Assembly (NCBI GenBank): GCA_005772945.1
Contig: SXIE01000140.1
Span: 1-14,136, forward strand
Direction: 5' to 3'
DNA: 14,136 nucleotides
Origin: Pseudomonadota bacterium
Lineage (GTDB): Bacteria > Myxococcota > UBA9042 > PHBI01
A program made the translations under genes and the position numbers. Below the pieces are notes generated by a model. The model did no database searches and was not told the origin of the DNA. It was given only the letters and a program-made list of their open reading frames with translations. Positions 1 to 5,274 of the stretch are shown here, in pieces (the stretch's first letter is position 1; the number at the start of each line of letters is the position of its first letter).

Positions 1-379
1 CGGCGTGATGGCCGGGCGGGCGAGCGGCCACGAAGGCGTTCTTGGCGCGGCCGGTGACGACCGCGTCGACCGCTTCGATGGCGGCGCCGGCGGCGAGGAA
101 GGCGGCGTCCACGCTGCCGAGCGAGAGGCGTGTGTCGGCGTCGAGGGCGGCGCGGGCGACATTGCGGAGCGAGGTGATGTGGCGGACGTAGTGCGGGTCG
201 TGAACGGCCTCGACGAACTCGGGGCGAGCGGGGATGGCGCCGCCGAAGGCGACGTGCGGAAGGCGGGCGCGGGTGACGGCGTCGAGGATGTGGCTTAGGC
301 GCTCGGGGCTTTCTGGATGGCCGATGCCCGGGTCGTGGGCCAGCATCGATTCGTCCACCACGAAGAGCGTTTCGGTCAT
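1..379 (-). CDS. Histone-deacetylase-family amidohydrolase, N-terminal part (runs off left edge)
   Basis: This is the first 126 codons of a zinc-dependent deacetylase of the arginase/HDAC fold, the family that includes AcuC, acetylpolyamine amidohydrolases and bacterial HDAC-like proteins. The start is ATG at 379-377, giving MTETLFVVDESMLAHDPG. A strong Shine-Dalgarno (AGGAAGGGG, complement of 387-395) lies 7 nt upstream. Family landmarks are HPESPERL near residue 22 and, at the window edge, RPPGHH, whose two histidines are the catalytic pair of the family. The zinc-binding Asp-His-Asp and the C-terminal half lie outside the window. Such enzymes hydrolyse amide bonds of acetyl-lysine or acetylated polyamines in the cytoplasm; the substrate cannot be told from this fragment. 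It is the first gene downstream of the inverted-repeat region at 394-540, which may form its leader or promoter. The family call is firm, the exact function is not. Confidence 0.9.
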   Translation of the reverse strand, partial: MTETLFVVDESMLAHDPGIGHPESPERLSHILDAVTRARLPHVAFGGAIPARPEFVEAVHDPHYVRHITSLRNVARAALDADTRLSLGSVDAAFLAAGAAIEAVDAVVTGRAKNAFVAARPPGHHA

Positions 380-386
380 CCGGGTG

Positions 387-395
387 CCCCTTCCT
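387..395 (-). promoter_or_regulatory. Ribosome binding site of the HDAC-family gene
   Basis: On the minus strand this reads AGGAAGGGG, ending 7 nt before the ATG at 379. It fixes the start codon and abuts the outer end of the inverted repeat that begins at 394. Confidence 0.7.
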
Positions 396-540
396 AAACA
401 GAATCGCCTGGTTCGTGATCCATTCGTGATGCTTCGTTACTTCCTCAGTCGCTTGTGCGGCCTACCAGAAGTAGGCCTCCGCCCTCCTTCGTTCGTTCCT
501 TGCCTGACGAATGGAGCACTTCCCATGCGATTCTGCTCAG
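394..540. repeat. Long imperfect inverted repeat (about 147 bp) with central hairpin
   Basis: The left arm is 394-427 and the right arm 507-540. Aligned by eye as reverse complements they agree at 27 of 34 positions. Two blocks are perfect: CAGAATCGC at 399-407 with GCGATTCTG at 527-535, and CCATTCGT at 420-427 with ACGAATGG at 507-514; the blocks are 12 nt apart in both arms. The symmetry centre (about 467) coincides with a perfect 7-bp hairpin at 459-477. The element is about 56% GC, well below the adjoining genes. It lies between the end of the lipoprotein gene and the start of the HDAC-family gene. It could be a small non-autonomous transposon-like element, a structured leader, or a large terminator-like structure. 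I see no clear target-site duplication and no transposase. Confidence 0.7.
459..477. terminator. Perfect 7-bp hairpin, possible terminator of the receptor/lipoprotein operon
   Basis: GGCCTAC (459-465), a 5-nt loop CAGAA, then GTAGGCC (471-477). It lies about 115 bp downstream of the lipoprotein stop codon and is followed on the minus strand by no run of T, so it is not a classic intrinsic terminator. Its position at the centre of the larger inverted repeat suggests it may instead be the tip of a long stem. Confidence 0.4.
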
Positions 541-590
541 TCCCTGCAGCCTCTTGGCGTGAGGTCCCTACTCGGGTGGTAGCACGGGCG

Positions 591-1670
591 TCAGGGGGGC
601 GCGAGAAGCAGCGGCGAGTGGCACCAGGCGACGCCGCCGCGCCCGTCGCGCAGGACGACCCAGAGGTCCGCGGGGCCGCTTTCATCCTTGGCGAGGGACC
701 ACTCGGTGGCGGGCTCGCCGGGCGCGCGTGAGACCGTTTTCTGGAAGCCGCCGACCGTCGCGAAGAAGGAGTAGAACGCGTACTCCTGGGTGGTCTGGAT
801 TTCGAAGGGCTGGGTGGTCGTCGTGCCCGCGAGCAGGACCACGTAGCTGGTGCGTGGATCCGGTAGGTTGATGGGCGTGAGGACGTAGCGCGTGTCGTTG
901 GCGAGCGCGAGCGCCGTGGGCGAGGTCGTCGGTACACCGACGAAACAGCTCTGGTCGGCCGGTGGGGCGGCCCGGGTGGGTGGCGTGGCGTCGTCGGCAT
1001 CGTCTTGGGGCGCGAGGTGGATCGCGAGATCGGTCGGGTTGAGGTTGCGCGCGTTGTCGGGGAGGAGGCTGTCGAGGCTGACGTTGACGCGCTTGGTGGC
1101 TTCGACGCGGCGGCCGTCGACCTCGGCGACGAGCGTGACGGTGTAGTTCACGCCGGCGATGCCGAGGAAGAGGTCGCGGACCTCGGGCGGAAGGGCGAGG
1201 CTCTCGGGCAGCTCGTAGGCGGTGCGCAGAGGCTCGTCGGTGGCGAAGAAGTCGCTCGGGATGGGGAGCGTGGCGCTGGGGGCGGTTCCCAGATCGAGGG
1301 CGTAGGGGCGGTTGGCGGCGACCTTGGCGATGCAGGAGCTGCCCTCGGCGTCGTCGTCGAGGGCGGCGCCGTTGCCGCCGCTGGTCTGGGTCTCGCTGCC
1401 GCCGCCGAAGAAGCCTTGGCCGCTCTCGGGGAGGACGCAGGCGTACCAGTGGTAGGTGATGAGGCGGCCTTGGGGATCGACGACGAGGGCGTCGAGAGCG
1501 ACGGCGGCGCCGGGGGGAGCCTCGGGGGGCTCGGCGCGTACGGCGAGGATCCGGAGGTCGTCGACGCGGCTCGGCGATGGGAGATCGCCGAGGCAGGCGC
1601 CGAGGGTGAGCGGGGCGAGGGTCCCGAGGACGCAGCCGATGGCGTGGAGGGGCGCGCGGAGGGGATGCAT
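591..1670 (-). CDS. Putative lipoprotein of unknown function, co-transcribed with the TonB-dependent receptor
   Basis: This encodes 359 residues. The start is ATG at 1670-1668, sharing one base with the TGA stop of the receptor gene (TGATG), so translation is probably coupled. An open frame extends further upstream, but only inside the receptor gene. The N-terminus has a type II signal: a hydrophobic stretch and lipobox LGAC with Cys26 as the likely lipid-bearing residue. The mature part begins with a conserved-looking block (RVDDLRILAVRAEPPEAPPG) that I associate with uncharacterised deltaproteobacterial lipoproteins, then an Ig-like beta-rich region, a Gly/Ser/Asp-rich loop near residues 110-130, and four further cysteines that could pair in the periplasm. 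Nothing catalytic is visible. By position it may be a surface or periplasmic partner of the receptor, as in other receptor/lipoprotein pairs, but that is inference. Confidence 0.85.
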   Translation of the reverse strand: MHPLRAPLHAIGCVLGTLAPLTLGACLGDLPSPSRVDDLRILAVRAEPPEAPPGAAVALDALVVDPQGRLITYHWYACVLPESGQGFFGGGSETQTSGGNGAALDDDAEGSSCIAKVAANRPYALDLGTAPSATLPIPSDFFATDEPLRTAYELPESLALPPEVRDLFLGIAGVNYTVTLVAEVDGRRVEATKRVNVSLDSLLPDNARNLNPTDLAIHLAPQDDADDATPPTRAAPPADQSCFVGVPTTSPTALALANDTRYVLTPINLPDPRTSYVVLLAGTTTTQPFEIQTTQEYAFYSFFATVGGFQKTVSRAPGEPATEWSLAKDESGPADLWVVLRDGRGGVAWCHSPLLLAPP

Positions 1671-4309
1671 CAGAACACCATCCGGAAGCCGATGGAGGGG
1701 AGGATGGGCAGCGAGATGCCGTCGACCTTGATGCGGTAGTCGTAGGAGTAGCGCGGTGTCTCGGGGTTCGTCTGGTTGTAGACGTTCTGGATGTCCAGGT
1801 AGAGCTGGAACATCCAGTCCTCGAAGCGCCAGGTCTTGTCGAGGCGGAGATCGAGGCGGTGGTAGACCGGCAGGCGGCTCGAGCGCGCGGCGTAGACCGG
1901 GGCGTGTTGGTCTTGGTCGGCGTCGAAGCGGGCGCCGACGATCGGGTAGTAGGGGTTGCCCGAGGCGAGCTGGAAGCGGAGGCCGAGGGACCATTCGGCG
2001 CCGAGGCGGACGGTCCAGGCGAGGTTGAGGATGTGGGTCTGGTCGAGCTCGAAGAGGCCCCAATCGCGGGGGGGACGCAGGCGCTCGGCGCGCGAGAAGG
2101 TGTAGGAGAGCCAGCCGTAAATCCAGTCGCCGAACTCCTTGCGCACGAGGAGCTCGGCGCCGAAGGCGCGGCCCTCGAGGTCGGAGCTCCAGTAGACGCG
2201 GCCGACGTCGCCGTCGTTCGAGGCGAGCTGGCCCGAGGGTCGCACGAGCTGGTCGAGGTACTGATAGAAGCCTTCGAGCGAGATGAACCACCCGTCGGCG
2301 GGCTTCCACTCGAGGCCGAGGCTGCCCTGGATGCCGAGGACGGGGGGGATCGAAGGATCGCCGAATGGGGCGGCGACCTGGAAGATCTGCGGTGGCTGGT
2401 GGGCCATGGCTCCCATCGCCTTGAGGGTCCAGTCCGGGTGCACGGTCCAGCGGATGGCGAGCTTGGGATCGACGTTCGGGACGATGCGATCGGCGTAGCG
2501 ATCGAGGTTGAGGCGGAGGCCCGGGAGGAGGCGCAGGCCGGGCGCGAGCTCGAGGTCGGCTGAGAGGTACGGATCGATCGTGAAGTAGGGGGACTTGAGG
2601 CCCGCCGTCACGATGATCGGGGCGAAGACGGGCGGGCGTGGATCGCCGAGCGGAGGCGCGGCCGGGATGGCGAGCTGGGCGCGGTAGTCGGCGTAGCCGA
2701 GCTCGAGCCCGAGCTGGAACTTGGCGGTCTTGGTCGGGCGCCAGTGGAGGGCCGAGAGGAGCTGGAGCATGAAGCCGTCGGTCGTGGCGTCGATGTTCGC
2801 GTCGCCGCTCGCGACGCGCTTGTTCTCGAGGTAGTCGTACTCCCAGAAGACGCTCTCGCTGAGGGTCAGGGTCTTGTCGAGGTCGACGTCGAGGGCGGCG
2901 TTCAAGCGGTGGAAGCCGAGCCCGAACGTGGTCGTGCTGTGGCCGGCGCCATCCTGGGTTGCAACGTCGAGCGTCTCGAGCGCGTCGACGGCGCCCATCG
3001 CGACGAAGCGACCGCGCACCGAGGGCGAGAAGTCGTAGGACACGCGGGCCTGGTAGTCGGTGTAGTCGAGCGTGATGTCCTTGGTGATGGCGGGCAGGAT
3101 GAGCTCGTAGTAGCTGCGGCGCAGCGAGATGGTGGCGATGCCGTTGGCGTGGCCGCGGTCGTCGCGATCGAAGGGCACGCTGAAGAGGAAGCCGGCCTTG
3201 AAGAGGTCGACGTCGAGGTCGAGGTGCCAGCGATCGCGCGGCGGATCCTTGGTGTGCAAACTAATTACGCTGGAGGCGACGTGGCCGAACTCGGCCGGGT
3301 AGCCGCCGGGGTAGAAGGCGATGTCGCCGACGAGCTCGGGGTAGACGACGCCGGGGCCGCCGAGGAGATGGTAGAGGAAGATGGCCGGGTGGCCGTCGAT
3401 GAAGAAGCCGGTGTTGTCGAACTCGGCGCCGCGCACGACGTAGTAGCCGAGGCCGAAGGGGCTGCGGGCGACGCCGGGGAGGGTCGCGACGACGCGCGTC
3501 GGGTCGCCGAGCGTGCCGGCGACGTTCGTGAGCTCGTCCTCGGTGAGCTCGATCTCGCTGGCGGCGCGCGGGGTCTTCTTCTCGCGGACGATCGTGCGGT
3601 AGGCGGAGAGGCCGCTGGGCGCGAGGAAGTAGCGCTCGGCGCCCTCGCGTGCCAAGGGCTCGCTGGCCGCGGCGACGCGCACCGGGCGGGTCAGCGGCTC
3701 GTAGGCGCCGGTGAAGATGTCGAGCGTCAGCTTGCCTTTGGGGAGGCCGAAGATGACGAAGCGACCGCGCGCGTCGGTGAGGGTGTCCCAGCGCTGGTTC
3801 GTGCGCGCGTCGCGGATGACGACCGGGATTCCGGGCTGGGGCGTGCGCGTGCCCTTTTCGACGACCTCGCCGGCGAAGACGTAGCCGGGGGCCGGCTCGA
3901 GGTCGCGGCGCGGGGCGCGCTCGGCGATGGCGCGGCCGCGGCGCGCGGGCCTGCGGTAGGCGTACTTGAAGGGGACCTTCACGGCGATCGGCTGGTCGCC
4001 GCTCATGGCGGGGACGAAGCGGAAGCGCTTGGCGGCCTGGATGGCGGCGTCGTCGTAGGGCGCGCCGAGGCCGCGCGTGAGGGCGACGTCCGTCACAGCG
4101 CCGGCCGTGTCGATGGTGAGGACGAGCTCGACCTCGCCGGCGATGGCGGGCGTGCCCGGTGGCAGCGCGGCGTCGACCAGGGCGAGCGGCTTGGGCGGGG
4201 TGATGGTGGGCGCGGGCGGAGCGGCGTGGGCGTGTCGCGTGAGGGGCGTGCCCGCACCGACGGCGGCGACGGCGACCGCGAGGACCAGGAGAAAGCGCGC
4301 GAGGGACAA
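1670..4309 (-). CDS. TonB-dependent outer-membrane receptor with N-terminal TonB-like and carboxypeptidase-regulatory-like domains
   Basis: This encodes 879 residues from a TTG start at 4309-4307. The start was chosen because GGAG lies 5 nt upstream and the protein then begins directly with a signal peptide (MSLARFLLVLAVAVAAVGAG..., cleavage after about Ala29). The ATG at 4510 would run into the divergent gene and bury the signal peptide. Domains in order: a TonB C-terminal-like domain at about 40-120 (EVELVLTIDTAGAVTDV ... AIQAAKRFRFVPA), a carboxypeptidase-regulatory-like beta domain at about 138-215, a plug at about 240-365 (VVRGAEFDNTGFFIDG, FYPGGYPAEFG), and a beta-barrel to the C-terminal Phe (GFRMVF), the usual BAM recognition ending. 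The substrate is unknown; no siderophore, heme or cobalamin genes are near. TonB-like domains fused to the periplasmic end of a receptor are unusual outside deltaproteobacteria. Confidence 0.9.
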   Translation of the reverse strand: MSLARFLLVLAVAVAAVGAGTPLTRHAHAAPPAPTITPPKPLALVDAALPPGTPAIAGEVELVLTIDTAGAVTDVALTRGLGAPYDDAAIQAAKRFRFVPAMSGDQPIAVKVPFKYAYRRPARRGRAIAERAPRRDLEPAPGYVFAGEVVEKGTRTPQPGIPVVIRDARTNQRWDTLTDARGRFVIFGLPKGKLTLDIFTGAYEPLTRPVRVAAASEPLAREGAERYFLAPSGLSAYRTIVREKKTPRAASEIELTEDELTNVAGTLGDPTRVVATLPGVARSPFGLGYYVVRGAEFDNTGFFIDGHPAIFLYHLLGGPGVVYPELVGDIAFYPGGYPAEFGHVASSVISLHTKDPPRDRWHLDLDVDLFKAGFLFSVPFDRDDRGHANGIATISLRRSYYELILPAITKDITLDYTDYQARVSYDFSPSVRGRFVAMGAVDALETLDVATQDGAGHSTTTFGLGFHRLNAALDVDLDKTLTLSESVFWEYDYLENKRVASGDANIDATTDGFMLQLLSALHWRPTKTAKFQLGLELGYADYRAQLAIPAAPPLGDPRPPVFAPIIVTAGLKSPYFTIDPYLSADLELAPGLRLLPGLRLNLDRYADRIVPNVDPKLAIRWTVHPDWTLKAMGAMAHQPPQIFQVAAPFGDPSIPPVLGIQGSLGLEWKPADGWFISLEGFYQYLDQLVRPSGQLASNDGDVGRVYWSSDLEGRAFGAELLVRKEFGDWIYGWLSYTFSRAERLRPPRDWGLFELDQTHILNLAWTVRLGAEWSLGLRFQLASGNPYYPIVGARFDADQDQHAPVYAARSSRLPVYHRLDLRLDKTWRFEDWMFQLYLDIQNVYNQTNPETPRYSYDYRIKVDGISLPILPSIGFRMVF

Positions 4310-4314
4310 GCGGA

Positions 4315-4318
4315 CTCC
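4315..4318 (-). promoter_or_regulatory. Ribosome binding site that decides the TTG start of the receptor
   Basis: GGAG on the minus strand, 5 nt before the TTG at 4309. No in-frame ATG or GTG lies between the likely promoter and the signal peptide, so this site carries the start call. Confidence 0.6.
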
Positions 4319-4345
4319 GGAGCGGCTCGCATTGCCGCGTGAGGC

Positions 4346-4351
4346 AGTATA
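4346..4351 (-). promoter_or_regulatory. Candidate -10 box of the receptor/lipoprotein operon
   Basis: TATACT on the minus strand matches TATAAT at five of six positions. TTGACG (4378-4373) lies upstream but at 21 bp, longer than ideal, so the -35 is doubtful. Transcription starting near 4339 would give a leader of about 30 nt to the TTG at 4309, consistent with that start. The same bases read TATAGG on the plus strand, so the divergent gene may use an overlapping promoter. Confidence 0.4.
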
Positions 4352-4361
4352 GGTTCCCGCC

Positions 4362-5273
4362 GTGAGCGCGCTCGTCAAGAGGGCTTTGGTGGTAACGACC
4401 GCAGCCGCCGTCGCCGGTGTGCTGGGACTCGGGTTGCTGCCCGTCAGCGCGTGTGCTCGGCCAGGGGGTGGAGAGACCGTGATCACCGAGCGCGTGAGTC
4501 CGAACTTCAAGGTGTTCGTGATCGAGGACGAGGGTGGGGTCCGGCGCTTACGGTTCGGCCGCTACGGGGTCGACCAGAGCGCGGTGAAGCTCGACGATCC
4601 GACGCACATCGAGTTCGCCTACATGCGGGCGCTGGTGGCCGGGCTCGGGGTGCACATCGCGGCGCCGCGCATCCTTCTGATCGGGCTGGGCGGTGGGACC
4701 TTTCCGCGCTTCGTGCGGGCCCAGCGACCCGACGCGCACATCGACGTCGTCGAGCTCGACGCGGTCGTGGCGGAGGTCGCGCGGCACGACCTCGGGTTCA
4801 AGACGGACGCGCGTTTGGCGCTGCACATCGCGGATGGACGGGCGTTCATCGAGCGCGCGCGCGAGTACTGGGATGTCATCGTGCTCGACGCGTACAGCGC
4901 CGACAATATCCCGATGGCGCTGGCGACGCGGAGCTTCCTCGAGGCGGTGAAGAAGCGGCTCGCGCCCGATGGGGTGGTCCTGGCGAACCTCTGGAGCGAG
5001 CATGTGAACGATGTTTACATCGACATGCTGCGCACGTACGAGGCGGTGTTTCCGGAGATGCACGTGGTGGCGCCGGACCGGAGTGACAGCCGCGTGGTGA
5101 TGGCGTTTCCGGAGCTGCGCGGGATGACCGCGGAGGCGCTTGCCGAGCGGGCGCGGGCGTTATCGCGGGCGTGGAAGCTGCGCTACGATCTGGGGATCAT
5201 GGTGACGCGCGGGCACAAGGGGCCCGGTGAGTTGCCCGTTGGCGGCACGGTGCTCGAGGACAAGGCGAACTGA
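4362..5273 (+). CDS. Spermidine-synthase-like (SAM-methyltransferase-fold) protein, possibly exported
   Basis: From GTG 4362 this is 303 residues. The fold is that of spermidine synthases: a GxGGG loop (GLGGGTFPRF, Gly108-Gly112), an acidic end of strand 2 (VVELD, Glu131), DGRAF, and DAYSADNIP (Asp176). That last motif resembles the DAF/DAY-type motif of spermidine-synthase-like proteins fused to membrane segments, not the classic DxxDP of true spermidine synthase, so the substrate is uncertain. The N-terminus has KR, a hydrophobic stretch and a lipobox-like VSAC at Cys31, implying export. However, a second start, GTG 4479 (264 residues, MITERVSPNF), has GGAG exactly 5 nt upstream and would give a cytosolic enzyme. 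The first start has only a weak AGG upstream. The gene is divergent from the receptor and 1 nt from the M28 peptidase gene. Confidence 0.85.
   Translation: MSALVKRALVVTTAAAVAGVLGLGLLPVSACARPGGGETVITERVSPNFKVFVIEDEGGVRRLRFGRYGVDQSAVKLDDPTHIEFAYMRALVAGLGVHIAAPRILLIGLGGGTFPRFVRAQRPDAHIDVVELDAVVAEVARHDLGFKTDARLALHIADGRAFIERAREYWDVIVLDAYSADNIPMALATRSFLEAVKKRLAPDGVVLANLWSEHVNDVYIDMLRTYEAVFPEMHVVAPDRSDSRVVMAFPELRGMTAEALAERARALSRAWKLRYDLGIMVTRGHKGPGELPVGGTVLEDKAN
4470..4473 (+). promoter_or_regulatory. Strong ribosome binding site for an alternative internal start (GTG 4479)
   Basis: GGAG followed by a 5-nt spacer and in-frame GTG at 4479. This is much better than the sequence before GTG 4362, and it raises the possibility that the signal-like first 39 codons are not translated or that two forms are made. 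Confidence 0.45.
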
Positions 5274-5274
5274 G

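Noticed and set aside
1671..2309. 213-codon N-terminal extension of the lipoprotein frame
   Set aside because: It lies wholly inside the receptor gene in another frame, reads as Arg/Pro-rich noise, and would place the signal peptide in the middle of the protein.
2744..4342. 532-codon plus-strand open frame opposite the TonB-dependent receptor
   Set aside because: Its translation is low-complexity Ala/Glu/Gly/Val/Asp-rich, typical of the antisense of high-GC genes, with no recognisable domain. The minus strand encodes a clear receptor.
4310..4510. 67-codon extension of the receptor to ATG 4510
   Set aside because: It overlaps the divergent gene, buries the signal peptide, and lies upstream of the likely promoter.
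1..5273. A polyamine system linking the HDAC-family protein (possible acetylpolyamine amidohydrolase) with the spermidine-synthase-like protein
   Set aside because: The genes are 4 kb apart in different transcription units, the first is partial, and the second lacks the classical spermidine synthase motif.
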